63,691 nt of DNA, taken from assembly GCA_018334165.1 (NCBI GenBank), contig JAGXTB010000121.1:1-63691 (forward strand), read 5' to 3'. The notes under the pieces were generated by a model, which did no database searches, was not told the DNA's origin, and saw only the letters and a list, made by a program, of their open reading frames with translations. A program made the position numbers and the translations under genes. This document shows, one piece after another, positions 1 to 9,958 of this stretch; position 1 is the first letter of the stretch, and each line of letters opens with the position of its first letter. This DNA comes from Sphingomonadales bacterium. GTDB lineage: Bacteria > Pseudomonadota > Alphaproteobacteria > Sphingomonadales > Sphingomonadaceae.

Positions 1-2
1 CC

Positions 3-44
3 GCCGCGTTCAATCTCGCCAACAATCCGAACCCGCAAATCTGA
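3..44 (+). CDS. 3' end of an unidentified gene (partial)
   Basis: The first bases are open in frame 3 and end at a TGA, encoding a C-terminal tail AAFNLANNPNPQI. It could be the end of a gene that starts before the window. I do not recognise it, and 13 residues are too few to name a family. The other two forward frames also stop within the first 110 bases, so the choice of frame rests only on the plausible residue composition. Confidence 0.2.
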   Translation, partial: AAFNLANNPNPQI

Positions 45-339
45 TGAACTGCTTCTGCCCATGATCCACCTCCAAGAAGGGTGAATCACACTTCAATCCA
101 AAAGGGAATCCCAAACGATTCAGATTTCACGCTCGACGCTCTAATGGGTCTGGACCCTAGTCGCGCCTGGCAGGTCTCAGAATGCGCCTTATCCGTCACG
201 CTCCCACATGATCGAGCGGGGGCGGGAGAGAAATCGTCCAAATGTTTCGCAACGCTGAGTTTCACTGCTCGAGCTGATAGGGTGGATGATCCGACGGTGA
301 ATTGACTTCATGGCGCACAGTCCAGGCTTGCTCTGTGAG

Positions 340-349
340 CAATACGTAT
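340..349 (+). promoter_or_regulatory. CAATACGTAT box, copy A
   Basis: One of four exact copies of CAATACGTAT in the window, all in gene-free DNA and all oriented toward the next gene downstream. The core ATACGTAT is palindromic, as expected for a dimeric regulator. This copy lies about 108 nt upstream of an ATG at 457 and about 400 nt upstream of the start preferred here for the porin. FixJ of the neighbouring fixLJ pair is a candidate reader; this is inference. Confidence 0.45.
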
Positions 350-592
350 GGCGATCATAGTTTCGCAAATCCCATAAGGGCATCCATCGGCTTCACTTCG
401 TCTCTTGAATCAGATCGAGCGTCGCAGCCGACCATTTTCATGGGGGCAGGGTTCCGATGTTGAAAGCAAGCCGACTTGGCAGCCAACTGACTACTGGCTT
501 CGAGTGCCCCTTTGATGGCCGTCGGCAAATCACTCAGCGTCGCAAAGCTGGAAGAAGCCGCGCATGGCCGCACGCTCTTTGCGGTCCGGCCC

Positions 593-618
593 GAGGGCAA
601 GATGTTGTCCATGCGTAT
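593..618 (+). promoter_or_regulatory. ECF-type promoter, copy 1 (porin/cytochrome/cus unit)
   Basis: GAGGG at 593-597 and CGTAT at 614-618, separated by exactly 16 nt, with TG directly before CGTAT. The same two blocks at the same spacing occur at five other promoter positions in the window, including directly upstream of the cnrYXH-like sigma cassette. It lies 130 nt upstream of the porin start at 748 and could drive the porin, cytochrome and cusCBA genes as one unit. Confidence 0.6.
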
Positions 619-747
619 CCCCGTTGGGGAACCTCCAACCTTGCGAGTGGTCACAACGACGGCGATCGGATTTGGGGGCCACATTCCAACGGGCGGAACG
701 GCGAAGGTTCCGCCCTTCCAGCGAAGATCGCCAGGGGGTCCGATCAA

Positions 748-2121
748 GTGACCAGAAATTTTGCAAAGCTTCCCGCCCACCCCACCCTGTCGGGTGAGAT
801 TTCCGCTTCGCAGGCTTCGCCGGATCCAATCCCGCCTTGGAACCTTGGCAGACGTCTTGGCCCGCTTGCTTCGGTTTTCGCCATGACCCTTGCGACGCCG
901 ACATTCGCTCAAACGATCGCTACTCCTGTCAAGTTGGAGGATCACTCCGAGCGCGGCGTCACGATGAAGGGCGCATCCGCTCTGGCCTCGGATCTGCTGA
1001 CGCGCCGCGACAGCGAGCAAGCCCAGGGCGACCTTGCTGGCGCATCCAGCACTGACGCAGAAAATGGTGCCGCGCCTCCGGCGCAGACAAACGATCGAAT
1101 CGAAGTTGTGCTTACAGGAGCCGTTGTCGCGGATGCGTCCTATTCGGGCAGCGATGGCACTGGCTCATACTTCGGCGGCGCACAGTTTCTTCCGATACTT
1201 CTGGTCGGCTACGGAGACCAACTGCTTGTCGAAACGCACATGGAGATAACGACCGATTCCGACGGTGAAACCGAAACTTCCCTCGAATATGCCCAGGTCA
1301 ACTATCTGGTGAACGACTGGCTCACGGTCGTCGCCGGAAAGTTCCTTTCCCCGATCGGCCAATACCAGCAGGCGCTGCACGCGCCGTGGATCAACAAGCT
1401 GCCGACTGCGCCTGCCGGCTTCACCGAAGAAGGTGGCGCTTCCCCGATGACTGAAACGGGCCTGATGGTGCGGGGCGGCTTCAAGATCGGCGCGGGAACG
1501 GCAACCTATGCCGCATTCGTGGGCAATGGTCCGAGGCTGGGCGAGCTTGGCCCGATGCTCGAAGGATTTGGCGGTGACGACAATCGCAACAAGGCGATCG
1601 GCGGCAGGGTGAGCTATCTGCCGACTCCCGATTTCGAGATCGGTCTGTCGGCGATGCGCGCCCGCATCCTGGGCATGCCTGCCATGGCCGGCGACGTGTC
1701 ACAGGCGACCTATTCGTTGGTCGGTGCCGATTTCGCCTACACTGGCGGATATTGGGATATCCGCGGAGAATACCTTCGCTCTCGCCTGGGAGAGATCAAC
1801 AGTGCGAAGGAACCAACCGATCCGATGCCGACTACGATTCCAAGGACAAAATGGGAAGCCTGGTATGGCCAAGTGGCCTATCGACTTGCGGGCATATCGA
1901 GCAATAAGGTCATTGCGAACTTCGAGCCTGCAATTCGCTACAGCAGGATCAGCGTCTCCGGTTACAGTGAGTTCGCAGACGTTCAAGAACAGCGTTGGTC
2001 TTTCGGTATCGCTTACTGGATGAAGCCGGCGGTCGTTGCAAAAGTTGCCTACGAGATCGCGGATTTCCCCTCTGCTCCGTCAGCCAAGCGCCTCAACCTG
2101 CAACTCACCTTTGGTTTTTGA
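748..2121 (+). CDS. outer-membrane beta-barrel porin-like protein
   Basis: Predicted exported barrel protein. From GTG 748 it has 457 residues: a basic segment (GRR), a hydrophobic stretch and a TFAQ cleavage region, then beta-strand-rich sequence ending in the aromatic FGF typical of outer-membrane barrels. Phrases such as VAGKFLSPIGQYQQ and YWDIRGEYLRS resemble phosphate-selective/OprP-like porins. The frame is open from ATG 457, but that would add about 100 unrelated residues before the signal peptide; GTG 748 has an AGGGGG ribosome site 9 nt upstream. It precedes two cytochromes and cusCBA on the same strand, so it is probably their co-transcribed channel. The substrate is unknown. Confidence 0.7.
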   Translation: MTRNFAKLPAHPTLSGEISASQASPDPIPPWNLGRRLGPLASVFAMTLATPTFAQTIATPVKLEDHSERGVTMKGASALASDLLTRRDSEQAQGDLAGASSTDAENGAAPPAQTNDRIEVVLTGAVVADASYSGSDGTGSYFGGAQFLPILLVGYGDQLLVETHMEITTDSDGETETSLEYAQVNYLVNDWLTVVAGKFLSPIGQYQQALHAPWINKLPTAPAGFTEEGGASPMTETGLMVRGGFKIGAGTATYAAFVGNGPRLGELGPMLEGFGGDDNRNKAIGGRVSYLPTPDFEIGLSAMRARILGMPAMAGDVSQATYSLVGADFAYTGGYWDIRGEYLRSRLGEINSAKEPTDPMPTTIPRTKWEAWYGQVAYRLAGISSNKVIANFEPAIRYSRISVSGYSEFADVQEQRWSFGIAYWMKPAVVAKVAYEIADFPSAPSAKRLNLQLTFGF

Positions 2122-2132
2122 AAGGATTTGCC

Positions 2133-2438
2133 ATGAAGATGCGCATGATTGGCCTGGCAGTTTCAGCATTGATCTTGGGGGGCGCAGTCGCCTTCTCTTC
2201 CGCCACGCTCGCGCAAAGTGATGATCAAACACCGCAAAGTTCCGATCCGATGCAAATCGCCCGCGGCGCCAAGGCTTGGTCGGAATACTGCGGACGCTGC
2301 CACAATATTCGGGATCCCAGCGAGAGATCGGGTCGTTCCTGGAGCGTGGTCTCGAAGCATATGCGGGTCAGAGCCAACATTCCAGGAGCCACTGCGAAGG
2401 ATATCGAGGCGTTCTTGAAATCCAGTAGCAATGATTGA
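2133..2438 (+). CDS. small exported monoheme cytochrome c
   Basis: 101 residues with a signal peptide (hydrophobic stretch ending ATLAQ) and one heme-attachment motif, CGRCH, in YCGRCHNIRD. A later Met-containing segment (SKHMRVRA) may give the distal ligand. ATG 2133 follows a GAAAGGA ribosome site and begins 11 nt after the porin stop. A second cytochrome follows 29 nt later. The two probably act as a periplasmic electron-transfer pair; their link to metal resistance is inferred only from position between the porin and the efflux complex. Confidence 0.8.
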   Translation: MKMRMIGLAVSALILGGAVAFSSATLAQSDDQTPQSSDPMQIARGAKAWSEYCGRCHNIRDPSERSGRSWSVVSKHMRVRANIPGATAKDIEAFLKSSSND

Positions 2439-2467
2439 ATGTTAACAGAAGAAGGAGGCAGGGCGCG

Positions 2468-2854
2468 ATGTCTATTGTAAAGAAAACCCGCTGGATAGCG
2501 GCTGCAGCTGCAGTCCTGCTGATCCCTGCGGCAGCTTTGTCGGCCGGCAATGCCGCAAGCTGCGGTTTCTCTGGTGGAGATGCCGTACGCGGCAAGACCC
2601 TCTACAAGAGCACTTGCGTTGCCTGCCACGGAGCGAACGGTCGCGGGACCATCCCCGGGGTGCCCGATTTCAACAAGAAAGGCGGCGTTCTGACCAAGTC
2701 CCATTCGGTGCTGACCGACCATATGGAGCGCGGCTTCAAAAGTCCCTCATCGCCCATGGCAATGCCAGCGCGTGGCGGAAATCCAAAGCTAACCGCGCAG
2801 GACCTTCGCGATGTTCATTCCTACCTCCACGATACTTTCGGTTGTGGCAGGTAG
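2468..2854 (+). CDS. exported class-I-like cytochrome c
   Basis: 128 residues with a signal peptide ending ALSAGNA. The heme motif is CVACHG, followed by NGRGTIPGVPDF and an SPMAMPARGG segment that probably supplies the methionine axial ligand. This layout fits small cytochromes of the c551/c553 type. ATG 2468 sits 9-10 nt after a strong GAAGGAGG ribosome site. It is the third gene of the porin-cytochrome-cus series. Its likely job is periplasmic electron transfer; the partner is not known. Confidence 0.82.
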   Translation: MSIVKKTRWIAAAAAVLLIPAAALSAGNAASCGFSGGDAVRGKTLYKSTCVACHGANGRGTIPGVPDFNKKGGVLTKSHSVLTDHMERGFKSPSSPMAMPARGGNPKLTAQDLRDVHSYLHDTFGCGR

Positions 2855-3005
2855 GTGACATGCCCAGAAGATTCTGGATGCCGGGAATTAGGAACCGGCA
2901 CGCGCCAGAAGCGATCTGCCGGTCGCTGACAATTGACAAGAACGAGCTGCAGCCTAACGAACTCGTGCCTCGCGTGACAGGCACCTGCGCTCACGGGAGA
3001 ATTGA

Positions 3006-4235
3006 ATGCGAAGAGTCTTCTGGGTCACGTTGGTTGCACTTTTACCCGGCACTGCGCTGGCCGGGCCGCTGTCATTTGACGCTGCGATCGAAATAGCCAC
3101 TCAGAATGCGCCTTCGGTCGAGGCGAGCAAAGCCGGGCTGGAGGCATCGCGAAACGCCGCGACCGCAGCCGGACAGCTTCCTGACCCGTCGCTCACGGTC
3201 GGCGTGGAAAATTTTCCGGTCTCTGGACCGCCCGCGTTCAGTTTCTCCCGCGAGGGAATGACGATGAAGCGCATTGGGATCGAGCAGGCATTCCCCAATC
3301 CCGCCAAGCGCCGAGCACAGGTCCGCCGTGCTGAAACCGGCACTCAGGTCGCCGGGGCTGAATTGGCGGTCGAGGAGCAGGATGTTCGTCTCAGGACCGC
3401 TTTGGCATGGATCGACCTTTACTACGCCAAGCGCAGGCTTGCGCAGCTACAGAGCCTCGACGAAGGCCTTGGAGATCTTCAGGGAACCGTTTCGGCGCGA
3501 TTGGCCTCGGGCACCGCGCGGCCAAGCCAGGCTCTGGAGCCCGAGCAGTTGCGCGCCGTAGTCAAGGATCGGCGGAGTCAGCTCGAGGCAGAAGCCGTCC
3601 GGGCCCAGGCGCGATTGGCCAGCCTTACCGGTGATCCGGATGTCGACGTTCTTGGTGACCCGCCCACCGTCGAACTTGATCGAGAAAAACTTGAAGCCGG
3701 GCTGCCGGTGCTGCCTCGGATTGCGGCGCTTGACGCTGGGGTCCAGGCAGCAGATGCAGAGACTGGACTCGCCCGGTCCGACAAGCGGCCTGGTTGGAAA
3801 GTAAGCGCCTCCTATGGCCGTCGCAGCCCGTCATACGGAGACATGGTGTCTGTGGGCGTCACCATCGACTTGCCCCTCTTCCCAAAGCGCCGACAGGACC
3901 CGCTCATCGCAGCGCGCGAAAGTGAGGCTGACCGAGCGCGTTTCATGCGGATTGCTGGAGAGCGCGATCTCAGAGCTTCGTTTGCATCCGATCTTGCCGA
4001 CTATGATCTAAGCGTGAGTCGGCTTGGAAATTCACGAAGTGTCTTGGTTCCGCTCGCCAAACGACGAGCAGAACTGGACATGGTCAGCTATGCAGCCGGC
4101 AAACTCGATCTTGGCCTTGCACTCCTCTCAACCTTGGCCCTGGCCGAAGCCGAAGTCGAGGCCTTGTCGCGCGAGGGCGATGTAGTGCGCGGGGCAATCA
4201 AGATCAAATACACCTATGGAGATGTACGGCCATGA
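3006..4235 (+). CDS. cusC: TolC-family outer-membrane factor, CusC/CzcC type
   Basis: 409 residues with a signal peptide (FWVTLVALLPGTALAG) and two TolC-type repeats rich in long helices (SFDAAIEIATQNAPSVEASKA; MVSVGVTIDLPLF). It should form the outer-membrane channel of a tripartite RND pump. The stop codon overlaps the start of the adaptor gene in ATGA, giving tight translational coupling to CusB and CusA. The 150 nt gap to the cytochrome gene has no terminator that I see, so it may belong to the upstream unit. Confidence 0.88.
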   Translation: MRRVFWVTLVALLPGTALAGPLSFDAAIEIATQNAPSVEASKAGLEASRNAATAAGQLPDPSLTVGVENFPVSGPPAFSFSREGMTMKRIGIEQAFPNPAKRRAQVRRAETGTQVAGAELAVEEQDVRLRTALAWIDLYYAKRRLAQLQSLDEGLGDLQGTVSARLASGTARPSQALEPEQLRAVVKDRRSQLEAEAVRAQARLASLTGDPDVDVLGDPPTVELDREKLEAGLPVLPRIAALDAGVQAADAETGLARSDKRPGWKVSASYGRRSPSYGDMVSVGVTIDLPLFPKRRQDPLIAARESEADRARFMRIAGERDLRASFASDLADYDLSVSRLGNSRSVLVPLAKRRAELDMVSYAAGKLDLGLALLSTLALAEAEVEALSREGDVVRGAIKIKYTYGDVRP

Positions 4236-5464
4236 GCCCGAACGCAAAGAAAACGGCGCAATTGAGCGCCGCCGTAGCGGCGATTGCCCTGGTGGCAGGT
4301 GTAGCTGGCTACTGGATTGGGCAACGCGGCCATCGATCCCAAGCTCCCGCCAGTCAAGCTGCGCGGAAAATCCTATACTGGTACGACCCCATGGTGCCGC
4401 AGGAGCGCTACGACAATCCCGAAACACTCAGTTCGATGGGGATGAAGACTATCCCGAAATATGCCGACGAAGAGTCCTCAAGCGAAGCTTCCCAAGGCGT
4501 AACCATTGACGCGACCGCTCGTCAAAACCTCGGGCTTCGTGTGGTCGCGGCAGAAATTGGTACGTTACCGACTTCGCTCACGGTTACTGGCACGATCGAC
4601 TTCAACCAACGCAACGTCGCGCTGGTTCAAGCGCGCTCGAGCGGATTCGTTACGCGCGTGTATCTCCGCGCGCCTGGTGACGTAATCTCTGCCGGTGCCC
4701 CGATCGTGGATCTTCAATTGCCAGAGTGGGGTGGTGCCCAAACAGAATTCCTTGCCGTGAAGCGACTCGGCAAGCCCGATCTGACTGCCGCTGCGCGACA
4801 GCGATTGAAGCTCATGGGCATGACCGACGGGCTCATCGCCCAGGTCGAGCGCAGCGGCCGGACCAACGGTACCATTACAATCACTTCGCCAATTTCAGGC
4901 GTCATTCAGTCGCTCGACGCTCGAGCAGGTGGCACGCTGGCGCAAGGCCAGACACTGGCGCAAATCTCCGGTCTTGGTTCGGTCTGGCTCAATGCGGCAG
5001 TTCCCGAGGCGCAGGCTGGATCGATCCGCAACGGTCAGCTGGCAACCGCGAGCCTATCCGCATTTCCCGGCGAAAAGTTCAGCGGGCGAGTGGTCGCAAT
5101 TCTCCCCACCGCCCAAGTCGAAAGTCGCACTCTTACCGTACGCATCGAACTTACCAACCGCAATGGCAGGTTGCGCCCTGGCATGTTTGCCAGCGTTGAA
5201 CTCGCGAACGGCGGCGGCCAAGCGCTTGTGGTCCCAAGCGAGGCGGTCCTCCGCACCGGCACGCGAACTCTGGTGATGCTTGCGCAAGACAATGGCCGCT
5301 TTCGCCCTGCGGTCGTCAGAACCGGACGCGAAGGAGGCGGCAAAGTCGAAATCCTTCAAGGACTGCGTCCAGGTGAGAAAATAGTCGCCTCCGGGCAGTT
5401 CCTGCTCGACTCTGAGGCGACCCTTGCGGGCGTCGTCGCGCGGCCACTGGAGGGCGACCAATGA
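4232..5464 (+). CDS. cusB: RND periplasmic adaptor, CusB type
   Basis: 410 residues: one N-terminal membrane/signal helix ([20 protein letters not shown]), then a metal-binding segment [15 protein letters not shown] with [14 protein letters not shown]. This matches the Cu/Ag-site region of CusB and SilB. The barrel and lipoyl-like segments of membrane-fusion proteins follow ([33 protein letters not shown]). It should deliver periplasmic Cu(I)/Ag(I) to CusA. Start and stop overlap both neighbours by 4 nt (ATGA), so the three genes are translated together. Confidence 0.92.
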   Translation: MSPNAKKTAQLSAAVAAIALVAGVAGYWIGQRGHRSQAPASQAARKILYWYDPMVPQERYDNPETLSSMGMKTIPKYADEESSSEASQGVTIDATARQNLGLRVVAAEIGTLPTSLTVTGTIDFNQRNVALVQARSSGFVTRVYLRAPGDVISAGAPIVDLQLPEWGGAQTEFLAVKRLGKPDLTAAARQRLKLMGMTDGLIAQVERSGRTNGTITITSPISGVIQSLDARAGGTLAQGQTLAQISGLGSVWLNAAVPEAQAGSIRNGQLATASLSAFPGEKFSGRVVAILPTAQVESRTLTVRIELTNRNGRLRPGMFASVELANGGGQALVVPSEAVLRTGTRTLVMLAQDNGRFRPAVVRTGREGGGKVEILQGLRPGEKIVASGQFLLDSEATLAGVVARPLEGDQ

Positions 5465-8400
5465 TTGCTGCCATAATCCGGGCTTCGGTGCGGGCACGCA
5501 ATCTCGTGCTGCTTGCGGCGCTGGTGCTTACAGTTGCCGGTGTGGCCGCAGTCAGATCCACGCCAGTCGATGCTCTGCCGGATCTGTCCGATGTCCAGGT
5601 CATCATCCGCACTTCCTACCCAGGGCAGGCACCGCAGATTGTAGAGAACCAGGTCACCTATCCGATATCCTCGACGATGCTGTCCGTGCCGGGAGCGCGT
5701 GTCGTTCGCGGATACTCCTTCACGGGAGATAGCTTTGTCTATATCCTGTTCGACGACCAGACCGACCTTTATTGGGCACGTAGCCGAGTACTGGAGTATC
5801 TGTCACAGGTTCAGACTCGCCTGCCGGAGGGTGCCAAACCATCGCTTGGACCAGATGCCACCGGGGTCGGGTGGATCTTCGAGTATGCCTTGGTCGACAG
5901 GAGTGGACGGAACGATCTCTCTCAACTGCGCAGCTTGCAGGATTGGTTCCTTCGCTTCGAATTGAAGACCGTGCCAGGCGTTGCCGAGGTCGCCAGTATC
6001 GGGGGGATGGTCAGGCAGTACCAGGTGGTCGTCGATCCGCAAAAACTTGCCGCCTATCGCGTAACAGCAACCGACGTCGAGGATGCACTGAAGCGGGCAA
6101 ACCAGGAGACTGGCGGAGCGACGATCGAAATGGCAGGGGCCGAGTATACGGTACGCTCAAGCGGTTACCTTAAGACGCTTGACGATTTTCGCTCTGTGCC
6201 GTTGCGCGCAGCCCCCGGAGGTATTCCGGTGACGATCGGTGATGTCGCCACAGTTCAAGTCGGGCCAGAAATGCGGCGCGGCGTTGCAGAACTCAACGGT
6301 GAAGGCGAGGTCGCGGGCGGCGTCATCGTAATGCGACAAGGTCAAAACGCCCGAGTGGTTATCGAAGGAGTCAAGGCCAAGCTCGAAGAACTCAAGCGAA
6401 GCCTCCCACCGGGCGTAGAGATTGTCACCACTTATGATCGCTCCGGTCTGATCGACCGAGCAGTTGAAAACCTGAACAGCAAGCTCCTTGAGGAGTTCGC
6501 GATTGTCGCGCTCGTTTGCGCCATCTTCCTGTGGCACGCCCGCTCGGCGCTCGTAGCGATTCTGACCTTGCCGCTCGGGATCCTCATCGCCTTTATCGCG
6601 ATGCGCCTGCAGGGACTCAACGCCAACATCCTCTCGCTGGGCGGCATCGCCATCGCCATCGGCGCCATGGTCGATGCGGCGGTCGTGATGATCGAAAATG
6701 CCCACAAGCACCTCGAGCGCTGGCATCATGAGCATCCGGAAGACGAGCCAGACAATGCCACACGCTGGGAGCTCGTAACGGTCGCTGCTGCTGAAGTCGG
6801 CCCGGCGCTCTTTTTGAGCCTGCTGATCATCACATTCTCTTTCCTACCGATTTTCACACTGCAAGGTCAGGAGGGTCGGCTGTTCGCTCCGCTTGCCTTC
6901 ACCAAGACCTATGCCATGGCTGGAGCGGCGCTTCTCTCTATCACTCTGATCCCGGTTCTGATGGGGTTGCTGATCCGGGGGAAGATTCCGAATGAGAACG
7001 CTAACCCGATCAACCGGTGGCTGACTCGCATTTACCAGCCGGCCATCGATTGGGTCATCAGGCGGCCCAAACAGACATTGATCTGTGCTGGACTGGTCTT
7101 CGCCACCACCCTGTGGCCCTATTATCAAATTGGCGGCGAGTTCCTTCCCAAGATGAACGAGGGTGATCTTCTCTATATGCCATCGGCGCTTCCGCCACTT
7201 TCCGCTGCCGAAGCCGGCCGCTTGCTCCAAAAAACGGACCGCCTGATCAAGACGGTGCCCGAAGTCAAATCGGTGTTCGGCAAAGCTGGGCGCGCCGAGA
7301 GCGCAACCGATCCGGCACCCTTGGAAATGTTCGAGACAACCATCCAGTTCAAGCCACGCGACCAATGGCGGCCAGGGATGACGCCCGAGAAACTGATTGA
7401 AGAGCTCGATTCAAGGGTCAAGGTACCCGGCCTCGCAAATTTCTGGATTCCGCCGATCCGCAACCGCATCGACATGCTCGCAACCGGCATAAAGAGCCCG
7501 ATCGGCATAAAGGTCGCCGGTTCGAATATCGCCGAAATTGACGCGACGGCAAGGCGGATCGAGTCGGTTGTGAAGCGGGTCCCTGGCGTGACCTCGGCCC
7601 TGGCCGAGCGATTGACGGGGGGGCGATATATCGACGTCCAGGTGGATCGGATCGCGGCAGCACGGCTCGGGCTCAACGTTGCCGATGTGCAAGCCGTAGT
7701 ATCAGGCGTGATCGGCGGTGAAACGGTTGGCCAAACCGTCGAGGGGCTCGCGCGATACCCGATCAGCGTGCGCTATCCGCGCGAGTTGCGCGATACTCCA
7801 GAAAAGCTCGCCAGCCTGCCTGTGTTAACCCCGGGAGGACAGCAAATCACCCTGGGTTCCGTAGCCAGCATTCGCGTCAGCGATGGCCCACCGATGTTGC
7901 GCAGCGAGAACGGGCGACCAGTGACTTGGCTATTCGTGGATGGACGTGACGTGGACATGCAAACGCTTGTCACGGATATCAATCGGGCAATTGCAAGTGA
8001 AGTCAAACTTCCGGCAGGCGTGAGCATCTCCTATACTGGGCAGTACGAATTCTTGGTGCGCGCCAAGGAACGCATGAAGCTGGTTGTGCCCATTACGCTG
8101 GTGATCATATTCGCCCTGCTTTACCTGACTTTCAGGCGTTGGGACGAAGCTCTGTTGATCATGGCCACGCTCCCTTTCGCTTTAACGGGGGGGCTTTGGC
8201 TGCTCTACTGGCTCGGCTACAACCAATCGGTGGCAACAGCAGTCGGATTCATCGCGCTGGCAGGCGTTTCAGCTGAATTTGGCGTGGTCATGCTGATCTA
8301 TCTCAAGCATGCGCTTGAGGCGCGGGAGGATGGCGATGTCGCTGAAGCGGTTCGCGAAGGCGCGCTGTTGCGGGTGCGGCCCAAGGCGATGACCGTGGCG

Positions 8401-8595
8401 GTGATTCTCGCCGGCCTCTTCCCGGTTCTGGTCGGCGGCGGTGCCGGTTCGGAAGTGATGAGCCGGATCGCTGCGCCAATGGTTGGCGGCATGCTGACTG
8501 CACCGCTTCTGTCGATGCTCATTGTCCCGGCGGCGTACTTGCTGATGCGCCGCAAGTCCCAGCGCCTTGCTCAACCCGATCCGGCACCAGGCTGA
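5461..8595 (+). CDS. cusA: Cu(I)/Ag(I) RND efflux pump, CusA type
   Basis: 1044 residues, the normal length for heavy-metal RND pumps, with twelve predicted membrane helices in two halves and two large periplasmic loops. It follows E. coli CusA closely in segments such as [36 protein letters not shown] and [13 protein letters not shown]. Two methionines expected at the Cu/Ag site are present (LEMFET and RIDMLAT), but the third position appears to be Thr ([11 protein letters not shown], where CusA has Met as I recall it). The gene ends the operon. A convergent sigma-factor gene lies 43 nt beyond its stop. Confidence 0.93.
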   Translation: MIAAIIRASVRARNLVLLAALVLTVAGVAAVRSTPVDALPDLSDVQVIIRTSYPGQAPQIVENQVTYPISSTMLSVPGARVVRGYSFTGDSFVYILFDDQTDLYWARSRVLEYLSQVQTRLPEGAKPSLGPDATGVGWIFEYALVDRSGRNDLSQLRSLQDWFLRFELKTVPGVAEVASIGGMVRQYQVVVDPQKLAAYRVTATDVEDALKRANQETGGATIEMAGAEYTVRSSGYLKTLDDFRSVPLRAAPGGIPVTIGDVATVQVGPEMRRGVAELNGEGEVAGGVIVMRQGQNARVVIEGVKAKLEELKRSLPPGVEIVTTYDRSGLIDRAVENLNSKLLEEFAIVALVCAIFLWHARSALVAILTLPLGILIAFIAMRLQGLNANILSLGGIAIAIGAMVDAAVVMIENAHKHLERWHHEHPEDEPDNATRWELVTVAAAEVGPALFLSLLIITFSFLPIFTLQGQEGRLFAPLAFTKTYAMAGAALLSITLIPVLMGLLIRGKIPNENANPINRWLTRIYQPAIDWVIRRPKQTLICAGLVFATTLWPYYQIGGEFLPKMNEGDLLYMPSALPPLSAAEAGRLLQKTDRLIKTVPEVKSVFGKAGRAESATDPAPLEMFETTIQFKPRDQWRPGMTPEKLIEELDSRVKVPGLANFWIPPIRNRIDMLATGIKSPIGIKVAGSNIAEIDATARRIESVVKRVPGVTSALAERLTGGRYIDVQVDRIAAARLGLNVADVQAVVSGVIGGETVGQTVEGLARYPISVRYPRELRDTPEKLASLPVLTPGGQQITLGSVASIRVSDGPPMLRSENGRPVTWLFVDGRDVDMQTLVTDINRAIASEVKLPAGVSISYTGQYEFLVRAKERMKLVVPITLVIIFALLYLTFRRWDEALLIMATLPFALTGGLWLLYWLGYNQSVATAVGFIALAGVSAEFGVVMLIYLKHALEAREDGDVAEAVREGALLRVRPKAMTVAVILAGLFPVLVGGGAGSEVMSRIAAPMVGGMLTAPLLSMLIVPAAYLLMRRKSQRLAQPDPAPG

Positions 8596-8638
8596 CGTCT
8601 TCCGTTTTCCGCCGATTGCGCCTGCAATGTGGATTCGA

Positions 8639-9223
8639 TCAAGAAATCTCAATCTCCGAAGTCTCTTTCAAAATGGCTCTTAGTCGCGCCCGTGCGCGGT
8701 AAAGTCGGGTTTCAACCGCTTTTTCACTGATGCCCAGGACCACCGCTGTTTCAGCCTGATTGAGCTCCTCAATGGTGCGCAGAATGAGCACTTCGCGCAA
8801 GGCAGACGGCAGGTCGGCGATAGCGCGTTCGACCTCCGCAAGTTCAGCCCGCCCCGCAGCTTCGCGCGCGGGGCTTGGCGCATCACTTTCTAGGTTGTCG
8901 TCCGCTTCGATCGGCTTTGCCGACCAGAAGAACGAGCGGACAGCGCGCCTGCGCGCCCAGTCTCGGCACTTATTCAATGCAATGCGCGCTATCCATATCC
9001 TGAACGGCCGAGAGGTATCGTAGCGGCTTATACTTGCAAATGCCGAAACGAAGCTTTCCTGTACGAGATCAAGTGCCTCGTCAGCATCTCTGACATTGCT
9101 CTTGATCAGGCGATAGACCGGCCCTTGGTGGCGCCGCATCAGTTCACGAAACGCTTGCCCTTGTCCGACGACAGCAAGGCTCACAAGTTCCTTATCGTCA
9201 CATTGCGAAAGATCGAGCGTCAC
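8639..9223 (-). CDS. cnrH: ECF RNA polymerase sigma factor, CnrH-like
   Basis: 194 residues with sigma region 2 (LMRRHQGPVYRLIKSNVRD, DEALDLVQESFVSAFASI, PFRIWIARIALNKCRDW) and region 4 (LREVLILRTIEELNQAE, VLGISEKAVETRLYRARA). It has no extra C-terminal domain. The GTG start overlaps the stop of the CnrX-like gene (GTGA). The order anti-sigma, periplasmic sensor, sigma matches the cnrYXH metal-sensing cassette of Cupriavidus. I infer that it recognises the RAGGG-N16-CGTAT element found at six promoters in this window. Confidence 0.85.
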   Translation of the reverse strand: MTLDLSQCDDKELVSLAVVGQGQAFRELMRRHQGPVYRLIKSNVRDADEALDLVQESFVSAFASISRYDTSRPFRIWIARIALNKCRDWARRRAVRSFFWSAKPIEADDNLESDAPSPAREAAGRAELAEVERAIADLPSALREVLILRTIEELNQAETAVVLGISEKAVETRLYRARARLRAILKETSEIEIS

Positions 9224-9657
9224 CGTGCGTCAGCGGTCAGTGCTTTGACCACGGTACTGTCGAACATCTTTGCCTGCTCCGGATTCAGCACCGCTCGCAT
9301 GGCAAACAAATGCTCGAGCGTTTCCTTCTGAAGCTCTCCCATCGCGAAATGACTATGATCGATCGCTGCAGTCACCTTTGGGCCGTATCCGTGTTCTGAT
9401 TCGATCGCTTCGGCAAGCCGGGCGTTGGCCGCCCGCATCTCGAGGTCAAGCGCCTTGCGCCGAACAGCAAACCGGGCCTCAATCGCATCGATCTTGACCT
9501 GTTGCTGCGCCGTCAATTCGAGCTTGTTATGAAGCAGGGCATGAAGTTCGGTTTCACTGGCACGTGGCTGATCGGCAATGACGCGTCCGATGAAGACGCC
9601 GCAAATCGCCGCTGCGAACGCCACCAATGCGAGTAGGAGGAGTCTCCGCGATCCCAT
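9220..9657 (-). CDS. cnrX: periplasmic heavy-metal sensor, CnrX-like
   Basis: 145 residues: one N-terminal membrane helix (LLLLALVAFAAAICGVFIG), then an all-helical periplasmic domain with ETELHALLHNKLELTAQQ and later HSHFAMGELQKETLEHLF. The His-rich first helix and the LTAQQ motif fit the CnrX/CzcE-ZraP-like fold (DUF3106/periplasmic metal sensor). It should bind metal ions in the periplasm and relieve anti-sigma action. It lies 2 nt downstream of the cnrY-like gene and overlaps the sigma gene by 4 nt. Which metal it senses is not shown by the sequence; the neighbourhood suggests copper. Confidence 0.78.
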   Translation of the reverse strand: MGSRRLLLLALVAFAAAICGVFIGRVIADQPRASETELHALLHNKLELTAQQQVKIDAIEARFAVRRKALDLEMRAANARLAEAIESEHGYGPKVTAAIDHSHFAMGELQKETLEHLFAMRAVLNPEQAKMFDSTVVKALTADAR

Positions 9658-9659
9658 GT

Positions 9660-9941
9660 TTAGCGCGTATCCAGGAGCGCGGACGGAGCGAGTGCCGTCG
9701 CCGGTGCAAACGGTGAGAGCGAGCGGGCAGCCGCCGCAGGCTCGCCGGTAGAAACACCAGCAAGTGCCCCCGCTCCAAGCGAAATGAAGGCGGTCAACAC
9801 CATGAAGCGCTGGGCCATGCTGACTTCCTGCCGACGCAGTACAAGCGCGCCCATCACCTTCTCATCCATACCAGCGAGCAGCCGATCAGGGGGAGTTTGA
9901 CGCAGTTGCCTCAAATAGATGTCCATGGCGACCTCATCCAA
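9660..9941 (-). CDS. cnrY: membrane-bound anti-sigma factor, CnrY-like
   Basis: 93 residues: a short cytoplasmic N-terminus (DIYLRQLRQTPPDRLLAGMDEKVMGALVLRR), one membrane helix (FMVLTAFISLGAGALAGVS) and a short periplasmic tail. This small one-helix plan, first in an operon with a CnrX-like sensor and an ECF sigma factor, is the basis for the call; overall residue similarity to CnrY cannot be judged by eye. It should hold the sigma factor at the membrane until metal is sensed. An ECF-type element begins 18 nt upstream of its start. Confidence 0.68.
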   Translation of the reverse strand: MDEVAMDIYLRQLRQTPPDRLLAGMDEKVMGALVLRRQEVSMAQRFMVLTAFISLGAGALAGVSTGEPAAAARSLSPFAPATALAPSALLDTR

Positions 9942-9958
9942 AATGCATTCTTCCTAAC

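Larger units (their letters stand above)
45..747. other. gene-poor leader region upstream of the porin unit
   Basis: No ORF here has recognisable protein features. Both strands stay open over long stretches (an antisense frame at 355-1020 and a forward frame from 457), but the translations are Arg/Pro/Ser-rich with no domain. Two regulatory-looking elements lie inside: a CAATACGTAT box at 340-349 and an RAGGG-N16-CGTAT element at 593-618. I read the stretch as a long promoter/leader region, possibly containing decayed coding sequence. Confidence 0.45.

Noticed and set aside
457..747. N-terminal extension of the porin from ATG 457
   Set aside because: It would put about 100 basic, low-conservation-looking residues before a good signal peptide, and it covers the promoter element at 593-618. 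Kept as an alternative because box A lies about 108 nt before it.
355..1020. 221-residue antisense frame at the start of the window
   Set aside because: No recognisable domain and it overlaps the porin; treated as a shadow or decayed sequence.
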